In this document: piece by piece, positions 36,577 to 44,531 of the stretch
How positions within the stretch are numbered: position 1 is the first letter of the stretch
Layout of the letters: every line of letters begins with the position of its first letter
Source of the DNA: an uncultured Gammaproteobacteria bacterium
Lineage (GTDB): Bacteria; Pseudomonadota; Gammaproteobacteria; Steroidobacterales; XN24
Length of the DNA: 64,000 bases
Direction: 5' to 3'
Assembly (NCBI GenBank): GCA_947259915.1
Contig: CAMYOC010000006.1
Coordinates: 1-64,000, forward strand
The notes under the pieces: model-generated
Database searches by the model: none
What the model saw: only the letters and a program-made list of their open reading frames with translations
Told to the model about the DNA's origin: nothing
Translations under genes and position numbers: made by a program

Positions 36577-37001
36577 CGCGTTCCATCTCGGTTGCCTGCA
36601 GTGGTGGCCTTCCAGTAGCTGACACCCATCAGGATGCACATTGCGGTGCCGAGTATCGACGACGGCACAATCTTCTGGACCGGAAGGTGGCCAGCCGCCG
36701 CGGCCCAGATTCCGGTGATCACCAGCCCGCTGATGACCGGGAAGATCGTGAGGAGCAGAACCCCCTTACGCTCCATAGGCCTCCTGTATGCCCAAAGCAG
36801 CAATGCGGTCCAGCCAAACATCAACGAGGCACCGAGACCCATCGGGTATCTGAACTCCGCTTCTCCCATGCGGCTGGGCATCAGCATGAGGATACCGATG
36901 ATGCCATCGGCGACAGCGCCCGCCATGTAGCTTGCCTTGAGCCATCTGAGTGCGGATCCCACTGCTGCTCCAGCCGGCCCGAGTGCGGTATCCCTGGTCA
37001 T
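36573..37001 (-). CDS. Hypothetical four-helix membrane protein
   Basis: 142 residues with four predicted membrane helices (VADGIIGILMLM, MFGWTALLLWAY, LLLTIFPVISGLVITGIWAA, SSILGTAMCILMGVSY). Overlap of four bases with the downstream DUF4870-like gene indicates an operon. I do not recognise the family. Confidence 0.65.
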   Translation of the reverse strand: MTRDTALGPAGAAVGSALRWLKASYMAGAVADGIIGILMLMPSRMGEAEFRYPMGLGASLMFGWTALLLWAYRRPMERKGVLLLTIFPVISGLVITGIWAAAAGHLPVQKIVPSSILGTAMCILMGVSYWKATTAGNRDGTR

Positions 37002-37058
37002 CAGGAGATCAGGCCGAATGCTTGAATTGGCGAAGGCATAGATTCCTGGCTCCTGCGA

Positions 37059-37295
37059 TCAGGGTTGCTTTGAGGCCCAGATAGCCAGTTTGTGCCTTAT
37101 CGATTTCTGTGAGACCTGGTCTTCCGGGATTGGGGTGATCAACTTGTCGTGGATAAGCAGGCGGTAAATATATTCGAGCTTTTCATTTGCCGAATCCGTG
37201 GGCTCGAACTCTACGGCGCCTCGTTTCTCGCCGTACTCGCAGCCGATGGCGATCGCCTTTTTGACCAGTTCTTTCTCATTTTTCAATTTCTTCAT
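37059..37295 (-). CDS. DUF5062-family protein
   Basis: 78 residues from the ATG at 37295, with GAGG seven bases upstream. The sequence (KKLKNEKELVKKAIAIGCEY, then EKLEYIYRLLIHDKLITPIPEDQ and IRHKLAIWASKQ) fits DUF5062, a short helical family found in gammaproteobacteria such as Vibrio. A longer frame to 37424 runs into an unrelated relic and is not used. Function unknown. Confidence 0.82.
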   Translation of the reverse strand: MKKLKNEKELVKKAIAIGCEYGEKRGAVEFEPTDSANEKLEYIYRLLIHDKLITPIPEDQVSQKSIRHKLAIWASKQP

Positions 37296-37356
37296 TGGAA
37301 CCTCGCAGGGATGAGGCAGGTAGTCCACTGTCCTTCTGAGCCGCGGGCGGGACCCG

Positions 37357-37424
37357 TTCAGCATTCGCGAGGCGTTTGCTGGCCACGCTGAAGGTAGCCT
37401 GGCGTCAGGCAGGACGGAATTCAC
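37357..37424 (-). pseudogene. Relic of a uracil/deoxyinosine-DNA glycosylase C-terminus
   Basis: Minus-strand translation NSVLPDARLPSAWPANAS resembles HSSLPNARLPSTSPANAS at the C-terminus of the glycosylase encoded at 39167-39670. About three quarters of bases agree over 51 positions. The active-site STSP is altered to SAWP and no other part of the gene is present. Confidence 0.6.
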
Positions 37425-37717
37425 AGCTGGCAGTCAGGGCAGCACGCATTATTCGCAAGATAGGCGAAAAGGGTCTCTGGCTCCAGGTTGGTCACCACCG
37501 AGCGGCCCGGATTGAGAGAACGCGGTATCCCACAGATACGAGGTGGGGCAGGACGTTTACCCGACGACGGTCAGGGAGCGCATTTCGTCGGCATCATGAC
37601 CGATTGTTGTAATAATGCGACACCATAATACGCCGTATTCCTGTTGCGGAGGACGCCAAAACTCTCAATAAATCAATATTTAGCCCGGCATTCCTGCCCG
37701 ACAGAGGCATGTTTCTT
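37425..37717. other. Non-coding stretch upstream of the porin promoter
   Basis: No intact gene. 37447-37480 resembles the loop and right arm of the hairpin repeats at 48210 and 61187. A short minus-strand frame near 37425-37520 ends in FAYLANNACCPDCQL, which I cannot assign. Confidence 0.35.
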
Positions 37718-37763
37718 TTGCAAAAAGGCGACAAGCTCCTTTATAGTCCGTTCGAATTCGAAC
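37718..37763 (+). promoter_or_regulatory. Sigma-70-type promoter with a palindromic operator before the porin
   Basis: TTGCAA (37718-37723), an 18-base spacer and TATAGT (37742-37747). A perfect 14-base palindrome GTTCGAATTCGAAC (37750-37763) then covers the expected start site, so a dimeric repressor could block transcription. About 85 bases of leader precede the porin GTG. Confidence 0.65.
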
Positions 37764-37839
37764 AAGAACAAGTGGAAGTACAGGCAAATGTTTCGCACTT
37801 ACTGATTTACGTCCGTATGACGGAAAGGAGAATGGTGTT

Positions 37840-38940
37840 GTGAAGATATCGTATTTACCAAGACTCGCAGTGGTGGCTCTGGCCCTCATTTTTAGCGGCG
37901 TCGCCCAAGCTGAGATTCCGCTTGTCAGCGGGACCAACAATGACCTGAGCATGTACGGCTGGCTGAAGCTGGATGCGACGTATCAGGACGACGACATGAA
38001 CAGCAAGGTCGCGCCGCGCTTCGCCGTCGAGAGCGGCGATGAAGGGACCAATCTGACCGCGATGCACAGCCGTTTCGGCCTGAAGTGGGCCGGCCCGCAG
38101 ATGGAGTATGGCTACAAGGTCGGTGGCGTCTTCGAGATCGACCTGTTTGACGGCTCGTCGAACAACCAGATGGATCTTCGCACCCGACTCGCTGCCTTTA
38201 CGCTCTCCAACGGCACGTCGACCTGGCTGTTTGGGCAGCACTGGGATGTGTTTTCGCCGCTGGGTCCGACGACGCTGATGACAAACGGCTATCTGTGGCA
38301 GACCGGTAATCTGGGATTTCGTCGTGCGCAGGCACGCTACACCTACCAGGGAGAAGCCTGGAATTTTGCCGGCAGCATCAATGACCCCAGCACCGGAGGC
38401 GGCACCTCGGATGTCGACTCGCCGTTGCTCGAGGGCCGTGTGGGTTACGACTGGTCAGGCGCGAAGTTCGGTCTTTCCGGCACCTATGGCAAGGACGAGA
38501 CCACAGTGTCCAGCACGGACGCTGACATCTGGGGCCTCAGTGTGGATGCGATGATCCCTGTCACCGCGGAGATCTACTTCAAGGGCGAGATGGCCACCGG
38601 CGAGGACCTCGGCGTGTTCCTCAGCCGCGGCAAGGTCAACCCGCTGACGGAAGACGCACAGGAAACGTTTTCCGCCTGGGGTCAGTTCGTCTACTCGGGC
38701 GCCGACTGGAACTGGTGGATCGGCGGTGCAGTCGAGACCGTCGATGACACCAATGCAGGTGACATCGACGATACCTACGCGTTTTTCGGCGGCGCGCAGT
38801 GGAAGTTGAAGAGTACGGTCACCGGCGGCAAGCCGATTCTGATCGGCGCCGAGCTGGCGAGCTTTAACAGCAGTACCGACGGCGGTGGTGATGATCCGGA
38901 CTCGCTCCAGCTCATCCTCAGCGCGCAATACACGTTCTAG
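37840..38940 (+). CDS. DcaP-like outer-membrane porin
   Basis: 366 residues starting at a GTG (37840), with AAAGGAG upstream. The signal peptide is LAVVALALIFSGVAQA. The mature protein alternates short amphipathic strands (for example YGWLKLDATYQDDD, RAQARYTYQGEAW) and ends in QYTF, with the terminal Phe expected for BAM-inserted beta-barrels. It resembles the DcaP family of trimeric porins. A three-codon frame (ATG GTG TTG TGA) starts at 37832 and its stop overlaps the GTG. Confidence 0.85.
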   Translation: MKISYLPRLAVVALALIFSGVAQAEIPLVSGTNNDLSMYGWLKLDATYQDDDMNSKVAPRFAVESGDEGTNLTAMHSRFGLKWAGPQMEYGYKVGGVFEIDLFDGSSNNQMDLRTRLAAFTLSNGTSTWLFGQHWDVFSPLGPTTLMTNGYLWQTGNLGFRRAQARYTYQGEAWNFAGSINDPSTGGGTSDVDSPLLEGRVGYDWSGAKFGLSGTYGKDETTVSSTDADIWGLSVDAMIPVTAEIYFKGEMATGEDLGVFLSRGKVNPLTEDAQETFSAWGQFVYSGADWNWWIGGAVETVDDTNAGDIDDTYAFFGGAQWKLKSTVTGGKPILIGAELASFNSSTDGGGDDPDSLQLILSAQYTF

Positions 38941-38970
38941 CCAGACGCAGATTTTCGCAGGACTCGTTTG

Positions 38971-39005
38971 CGGGGCGGAGCCATTGTCGGCTTCGCCCCG
39001 TTTTT
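38971..39005 (+). terminator. Intrinsic terminator of the porin gene
   Basis: Stem CGGGGCGgAGCC paired with GGCttCGCCCCG, an eight-base loop, then TTTTT. It lies 30 bases after the porin stop. Confidence 0.9.
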
Positions 39006-39166
39006 GTCTGCAGGTCAGATATCGTCGGTGACCTGAGCCCCGCTAGCCGGCGTATTCCGTGTGAGCGTCTCCGTCGGATTTCTCCTTCACAAATGCCTCG
39101 AGCTGGGCCATCCGGCGCAGGGCCCTGATGGGTCGATCATGGTTGTAGTCCTGCCGCCAGGCGGCC

Positions 39167-39670
39167 TCAGACGAGAATCCTTCTCCACTGCTCCAGCTTG
39201 TCCGCAAAACTCAATGAGGCGTTGGCCGGACTCGTCGACGGCAGCCGGGCGTTGGGCAGGCTGGAATGGGATTTCGACAGTTGGGGCAGTACATGTTTCA
39301 GATAGGACGCTTCGGCCTTGGCCCCGTTGAAATAGACCGCACCAATCTGCCCATGGCGATCAAAGAACGAGGCAAAGTCGTTCGGCACGATAGAGGACTC
39401 GACGATATCGGAGTCCAGGCTGCCCGACCGGGTGCAGGCCTCCAGCACGTCCCATAGCGCAATCCGGTGTTCGACCAGTCCCGAGCATCGTAGTGCATAG
39501 GGCAAGCCGGCATCGATGCCGAACAGCCTTTCCATGATTGGCCAGAATGCGTTGCGCGGATGAGCGTAGTACTGCTGGGCGCGCAGGGACGCCTTGCCCG
39601 GCATCGAGCCCAGGATCAGGATTCTGGCGTTGTTATCAGATATCGGCGGGAAGCTCTGGATGAACGACAT
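39167..39670 (-). CDS. DNA-deoxyinosine/uracil glycosylase (MUG superfamily)
   Basis: 167 residues. N-terminal ILILGSMPGKASLRAQQYYA, then HPRNAFW and the C-terminal active-site loop RLPSTSPANAS fit the deoxyinosine-DNA glycosylase group of the uracil-DNA-glycosylase superfamily. It would excise hypoxanthine or deaminated bases. A degraded copy of its C-terminus lies about 1.8 kb to the left. Confidence 0.9.
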   Translation of the reverse strand: MSFIQSFPPISDNNARILILGSMPGKASLRAQQYYAHPRNAFWPIMERLFGIDAGLPYALRCSGLVEHRIALWDVLEACTRSGSLDSDIVESSIVPNDFASFFDRHGQIGAVYFNGAKAEASYLKHVLPQLSKSHSSLPNARLPSTSPANASLSFADKLEQWRRILV

Positions 39671-39804
39671 GTGGATTCAGGGTCAGGCGTCGGTAGCTCT
39701 GGGCTGTTGGGAATGGTCAAACAGGGCCGAACAGCCAGTCATGCAATAGCCTGCCCCGAGCGATCGTGAACGCGCCGGCGTCGGGCGATTTGTGCTGCCG
39801 CTGG

Positions 39805-40059
39805 TCAAGCTGACCAGCGATGGAGCTTGGGGATATTTCGTGTGAACAATCGGGCCACAAATCTCGGGATGCCGCATTCAGAAATTTTCTCAACGCAGAA
39901 CCGCTGCATATCCTCTGCGGTAAAATCGGGCTGAGTAAATGCGCCGCTTGCGTAACACAGGCTGCAATATTCATTGTTCTTGCTGCCATCAGCATTGCTG
40001 CCGCCACCCTGCGGATCTTTTTTCATCGGCATCCCACAGCTTTGACATGATTTGCTCAT
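39805..40059 (-). CDS. Zinc-ribbon protein (PF12674-like)
   Basis: 84 residues from the ATG at 40059; the upstream frame extension has no family similarity. Two Cys pairs (SCQSCGMPM and EYCSLCYASG) form a putative zinc ribbon. A helical tail (PDFTAEDMQRFCVEKI) with an extra Cys follows. The Zn_ribbon_2 family is of unknown function. It is downstream of a small membrane protein on the same strand. Confidence 0.85.
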   Translation of the reverse strand: MSKSCQSCGMPMKKDPQGGGSNADGSKNNEYCSLCYASGAFTQPDFTAEDMQRFCVEKISECGIPRFVARLFTRNIPKLHRWSA

Positions 40060-40115
40060 GATTTGCATCCTTTTTGTTGCCGGATGGATCCTGGCGCAGA
40101 CGGCGCGCGATTCTT

Positions 40116-40439
40116 TCAGAGCCAATCGGGTTGCCAAATCCGGCCCACCAGGCTTGCCAGAAGGATCGCCAACGCAATCAGCACCACCGTTCCGCTGGGC
40201 ACCACCCAGAGGAGCGCGACTCTCCGGCGCCTCCAGGCAAACATCCCCGAGACGAAAGATACCAGCAGGAACAGAAATGCAATTGCGGCGCCACCAAAAA
40301 TCAGATCCAGTTGTGCGGAAAGTTGATCCCACCCCGGATATCCGTCGTCAGTGAAGAACACTATCGCCGGAGTCAGAACGACGGAGGTCACCGCCAAAAC
40401 GAAGGCGATCCAGGATATTCGATAGCTCTGGTCAGTCAT
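40116..40439 (-). CDS. Small three-helix membrane protein
   Basis: 107 residues with three hydrophobic helices (WIAFVLAVTSVVLTPAIVFF, FGGAAIAFLFLLVSFVSGMF, VALLWVVPSGTVVLIALAIL). An Arg cluster (WRRRRV) lies between helices two and three. No family recognised. Confidence 0.65.
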   Translation of the reverse strand: MTDQSYRISWIAFVLAVTSVVLTPAIVFFTDDGYPGWDQLSAQLDLIFGGAAIAFLFLLVSFVSGMFAWRRRRVALLWVVPSGTVVLIALAILLASLVGRIWQPDWL

Positions 40440-40508
40440 CGCGCCTCGACTCCACCGACTTGCGAGTGAGAAAGGCGTCAGGCTTGTTGTTGTGTGCAGG
40501 CGGCAGGA

Positions 40509-40865
40509 TCAAGCGGAGACTTCCGATCCCGCATATTCCTCGATCCGTATTTCGGGATGTTCTCCTTCGACCGCAACGCGAAACCAGATAAACGGCAACA
40601 GCGGATTCGGCAACCAGTACTTCCACCCGAGGTTCCTCGTTACCGTGCCGTCTGGTGCAACAAAATCAAGCCACACATACAGGAACTTGTAGATACACAG
40701 GCCCGGCAAATAGTTGACCCTGAAGCCGTCCGTCACCAGATGCTTCTTGCGAATATAGAAATTCCCTTCAAACGGAGTAATGCCCCAACCGATCGGCCCA
40801 TCAGCGATCAGGCTGTTGGATCCCGAGTGGAAAATTCGTATGCATTTGTGACTCAAGCTGACCAC
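40509..40865 (-). CDS. Hypothetical protein
   Basis: 118 residues rich in aromatics (KFLYVWLDFVAPDG, NPLLPFIWFRVAVEG) with no signal peptide or recognised motif. Composition and strand-like pattern look protein-coding rather than shadow. It may be a small beta-rich cytosolic protein. The first Met is used; an upstream start is not seen. Confidence 0.55.
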   Translation of the reverse strand: MVSLSHKCIRIFHSGSNSLIADGPIGWGITPFEGNFYIRKKHLVTDGFRVNYLPGLCIYKFLYVWLDFVAPDGTVTRNLGWKYWLPNPLLPFIWFRVAVEGEHPEIRIEEYAGSEVSA

Positions 40866-40930
40866 CCGGGGATCGAGTTAACCCGCGCCCGTCATTGCGC
40901 GAGCTCCTACGCCGTGCAGGGCATGTTTTC

Positions 40931-41302
40931 TTATGCCTCGACCATGTCGTCTTTGAGGCTCAGGACGAACGTGACGACTTCGTCGCATTCTTTCTGGGGA
41001 ACCTTCAGCGACGCCATGGTCGCGCCAGCATGTTGGAGGAATACGGACCAATCGCTTTCACTGATCCGCATGCCTTCGTGAGATAGCTTCATATCCCGCC
41101 CGGTGTAGTAGACGGGACCACCGGCATTCGCACACAGGTAATCAATGAGTAGTTGTTTCTCCCGCGCTATGCCGTCGTCTCCCCGATGCTCCCAGAAACG
41201 ACCCAATTGAGCGTCTCCTCGCAACCTGGGCAGTAAGTCATTGGCAAAAGCGGTAATACCGTCGTAACCGCCAAGACGTTCATACAGTGACTGCTGATTC
41301 AT
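40931..41302 (-). CDS. Group I truncated haemoglobin
   Basis: 123 residues from the ATG at 41302. The 2-on-2 globin fold is recognised by SLYERLGGYDGITAF, GGPVYYTGRDMKLSHEGM and SVFLQHAGATM. The proximal haem ligand is His75, in LSHEGM. Such proteins bind O2 or NO and often detoxify NO. It is the only haem globin in the window and is not adjacent to the stressosome. Confidence 0.92.
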   Translation of the reverse strand: MNQQSLYERLGGYDGITAFANDLLPRLRGDAQLGRFWEHRGDDGIAREKQLLIDYLCANAGGPVYYTGRDMKLSHEGMRISESDWSVFLQHAGATMASLKVPQKECDEVVTFVLSLKDDMVEA

Positions 41303-41383
41303 GACTGTTCTCCTGTGGGCTGGGAAGCCGGCCGGCTCAGAGACAAGTATAGATAGTAAGCGTAGCGGGGTATTGGCCCCCAT

Positions 41384-42010
41384 TCATCCCGTCGCCCTTG
41401 CCAATGCTTCGTGCACCGCCGCATTGACTGGTTCCGGGGGCTGGAAGCCCTGGGCAATGATAATGGCGTGAGGCTGTGTCACCGCAACGAGCATGGGATA
41501 ACCGTGGACACCCATACGTGCAACCTGCTGGTACTCGGCGACCAGGGCTTCAGCGGTTGCGGGGTCAGTCAGTGCGGCCTCGACCCGCGCGCGATCCAGT
41601 CCCACATCCCCGGCCAGATCGCAGAGGACCGCCGTGTCCGTGACGTCGCGGTTGTCGCGATAGAAGGCGGCCTGGACCGCTTCGAGGTAGTCGAGGAGGG
41701 TAGCTGGGGCGAAGTTACGCACCGCCAACACAGCCTGGCAGGCGGGTCGCGTGTCGTAGGCAAAGTCGTCCCGGTCGAGGAGATCAAAGGTGAAGGGTTG
41801 GCCGGATGCTTCGGCCACCCGTCTCCATGCGGTCCGCAGGTAATCTTTTTGCTCCGGTCGCAATGGCTCGGTGTCTTCCCGCAGGGCCCCCAAAGCGACA
41901 GTGATGGCAACGTCACCGGCAAATGCAGTCTGCACCCCGCGCAGGCTGGGGCCAAAACCGTAGCACCATGAGCACATCGGATTGACGAAGTAGAGCAGAT
42001 CAAGCGACAT
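41384..42010 (-). CDS. DsbA-family thioredoxin-fold protein (FrnE-like)
   Basis: 208 residues with no signal peptide, so probably cytoplasmic. The redox motif is CSWC in YFVNPMCSWCYGFGPSL. The inserted helical domain and the cis-Pro loop (HGYPMLVA) follow in the DsbA/FrnE order. It likely acts as a disulphide oxidoreductase in the stress response. Its gene lies 81 bases upstream of the truncated haemoglobin gene, in the same direction. Confidence 0.88.
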   Translation of the reverse strand: MSLDLLYFVNPMCSWCYGFGPSLRGVQTAFAGDVAITVALGALREDTEPLRPEQKDYLRTAWRRVAEASGQPFTFDLLDRDDFAYDTRPACQAVLAVRNFAPATLLDYLEAVQAAFYRDNRDVTDTAVLCDLAGDVGLDRARVEAALTDPATAEALVAEYQQVARMGVHGYPMLVAVTQPHAIIIAQGFQPPEPVNAAVHEALARATG

Positions 42011-42048
42011 CGGTATTCCGGTCAGACTTCCGAATGTCCAGACTCCGT

Positions 42049-42447
42049 CTACGGTGCGCAGCGGGAATCATCTGTCGGCTCATTGTGTACCGCTTCTATG
42101 TGATGGCCATCACAGTCAATGATGAAGGCGGCGTAGTAGTTGGCTCCGTAGTGAGGTCGCAAACCCGGGGCTCCATTATCCGTGCCTCCATGATTTAGCG
42201 CTGCGTGATAGAAGGCATCAACGGACTCTCGGGAAGGCGCCGAGAAAGCCAGGTGGAACTGTGGGCCAGCACACGCGGGTTCCTCACTTTGTTTGATCGC
42301 GAATCTGTCCTTGTCGTTTTCGATCCCGTAGCCTACGAACCCGTTACCGACACACACCCTCCTGTATCCGAGTTCCGGCAAGGCAGCGTCGTACATCGAG
42401 GCGGACGTCTCTATGTTTCGTACTGGCAGGGAGATGTGGTGCAGCAT
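42049..42447 (-). CDS. VOC-family (glyoxalase-like) protein
   Basis: 132 residues forming two beta-alpha-beta-beta-beta modules (HHISLPVRNIETSASMYDAA at the start, FIIDCDGHHIEAVHN at the end). Metal-ligand His and Glu occupy the expected positions: His3 or His4 and Glu in HIEAVH. It may be a dioxygenase or isomerase; substrate unknown. Confidence 0.85.
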   Translation of the reverse strand: MLHHISLPVRNIETSASMYDAALPELGYRRVCVGNGFVGYGIENDKDRFAIKQSEEPACAGPQFHLAFSAPSRESVDAFYHAALNHGGTDNGAPGLRPHYGANYYAAFIIDCDGHHIEAVHNEPTDDSRCAP

Positions 42448-42520
42448 GTCACCTGGCTATCGTTCCGAAACATCAAGCGCAGCAAAACAGCACGCCATCG
42501 TCTAAGACAGCAAACAGCAT

Positions 42521-44278
42521 CTAGCGCCGCATGGTGTACGCATCGCGCTGAGCATAGACGTGCTGTTCCCAGATCCGGCCCGCGCGTGCCGCGTCGGGTG
42601 CCGGTTTGCGGATGATCTTCATACAGTGCGCCATCTGCTGTTCGGTACTCGTGGATTTGCCGTACAGATCCAGCGCGTACCCGGACATGTCCCGGATCAG
42701 ACAGTCGAATATCTGGTCGACGAGATCGTCGTCGATATCACACAGACGCGCGTTCTCCAGGATCAGTTGTGCATAGACGATCGTTGCAAACAGCTCGCCG
42801 CCGGTCAGCAGGAAATCGACATCTTTCATCTGCTCCGGGGTGGGCGGCGCGCTCGCCAGCAGATCACGGAAGGCCAGCGCCTGTTCGCGGAAGACGGCCA
42901 CGTTGGGTAAGTCGAATCCGTCGAACGCGGCCTGCCAGTCGTGGAAACGGATCTTTCCCAAGCCGCCGGTCGGTCCCTGGTCGAACAGGAACGTATCGTC
43001 ACGCGCCTCGTTCTGTGTCGGAACTTCCGCGTAGTCGGCGTGATTGAAAAAGTAGTTCGGCATGAACTTGACGATCAGCGCGATATTGACATGCACCGTG
43101 CCTTCCAGCTTCGGTAACGCGCGGATATCGACGGCGGCCTGGGTAAAGTACATGTCCTTCTCGAAACCCTTGGCGGCGATCACGTCCCACATCAGGTTGA
43201 TGACCTCCTCGCCCTGGGTCGTGACCTTCATCTTGGTCATCGGGTTGAACAACAGATAGCGCCGGTCCTCGAGCGAAGCCGTGCGCATGTAGTCGGCCGC
43301 CCGCAACGCGAACAGCTTCATCGCGACCAGCCGCGCATAGGCATCGGTGAACAACCGTCTGACGTGAGGGAAGTCGGTGACCGACATGTTGTAGAGTCGG
43401 CGACCGGCTGCGTGTTGTATCGCCTCGTAAAAGGCATGGGTGCAGATCCCGATCGAGGCCCAGCCGAGGTTGTATTTGCCGATGTTGACGGTGTTCAGCG
43501 CGGCGTTCCACGCGTCTTTGCCGCGATGGAGGATCTCGGCGTCGGTTAGCGGGTATTCCTTGAGCCTGAACTCGGACACGTAGTTCTGACTGGCGACGAC
43601 GTTTTTGACCAGCTCGTAGCGTGGATGACCGGACTCGGCGGCGAAGAACAGATACTCATCGCTGTCGGCAAACTTGCCGAAGGTCGAGACGATCGCGGCT
43701 TTGTTGCCGTTACCGATGTAGTATTTGCTGCCGCTGGCGGTGTAGCTGCCCTCGCCAGTCTGCGAGACGATCATGTCGGTGGAGTAGATGTCGGCGCCAT
43801 GCGTCTTCTCGGACAGGCCGAACGCGAAGATCGCCCCATCCTTCAGCAACTCAGCCGTGCGTGACTTGGTCGCTTCGTTGCCGCTCATCCAGATCGGCCC
43901 GAGACCCAATACGCTGACCTGCCACGCATACCAGTACGGCAAGCCGTAGAAGCCCAATATTTCGGCGAACTCACAGATCCGCCAGGTATCCCAGCGCGAA
44001 TCGTCAGCACCGTAGCCTGCCGGCGTGGAGATCGTCGCGAAAACCTGTTCGTTGCGCACGAAGTCGAGAAACTCGCCGTACCACTCATGGGCGTAGTAGT
44101 CCCGCTGCAGCTGATCGTTGCCCCGGGTCTCGAAAAAATCGATGACTTTGCGCATCAGATCCCTGGATTTGGCGTCGGGATAGAAGCGGTCATGGGCGGC
44201 GGGATTGAGCAAGATCGTCGTGGCGCTGCGGGCAGGGGCAAAGCCAGAATCGGGGTCAGTGGGGTTGGGCGATACCAT
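42521..44278 (-). CDS. Acyl-CoA dehydrogenase-family protein
   Basis: 585 residues from the ATG at 44278. FAD-dependent acyl-CoA dehydrogenase fold: the FAD-binding segment AIFAFGLSEKTHGADIYST is followed by YTASGSKYYIGNGNKAAI, then the C-terminal helical domain. It is longer than the usual 380-residue form, with an extra C-terminal helical region like other long ACADs. The substrate chain is unknown. It is a single-gene unit divergent from ppdK. Confidence 0.88.
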   Translation of the reverse strand: MVSPNPTDPDSGFAPARSATTILLNPAAHDRFYPDAKSRDLMRKVIDFFETRGNDQLQRDYYAHEWYGEFLDFVRNEQVFATISTPAGYGADDSRWDTWRICEFAEILGFYGLPYWYAWQVSVLGLGPIWMSGNEATKSRTAELLKDGAIFAFGLSEKTHGADIYSTDMIVSQTGEGSYTASGSKYYIGNGNKAAIVSTFGKFADSDEYLFFAAESGHPRYELVKNVVASQNYVSEFRLKEYPLTDAEILHRGKDAWNAALNTVNIGKYNLGWASIGICTHAFYEAIQHAAGRRLYNMSVTDFPHVRRLFTDAYARLVAMKLFALRAADYMRTASLEDRRYLLFNPMTKMKVTTQGEEVINLMWDVIAAKGFEKDMYFTQAAVDIRALPKLEGTVHVNIALIVKFMPNYFFNHADYAEVPTQNEARDDTFLFDQGPTGGLGKIRFHDWQAAFDGFDLPNVAVFREQALAFRDLLASAPPTPEQMKDVDFLLTGGELFATIVYAQLILENARLCDIDDDLVDQIFDCLIRDMSGYALDLYGKSTSTEQQMAHCMKIIRKPAPDAARAGRIWEQHVYAQRDAYTMRR

Positions 44279-44531
44279 GGTGAAGCTCCGGGCAGGACAA
44301 AGCGGATGGGATGTCCAGAAAGTGTACAAGGTCGGTACGGCGGTCGCTATTGGCCTGACACAGACAATGGTTCATGGCCGCTCCGAAGAGGGTCCTTGAT
44401 TCATGTCATCGCCGGATCCCGCCCCTCGTGCTATATCCATGTAGTCAGAGGGCTGAAGGTCCGGGATTTCGGGCGCGTTCTGGCGACGCAGGATTTTTCT
44501 TCTCAATATTGACCCAACGGTAGTCACCACC

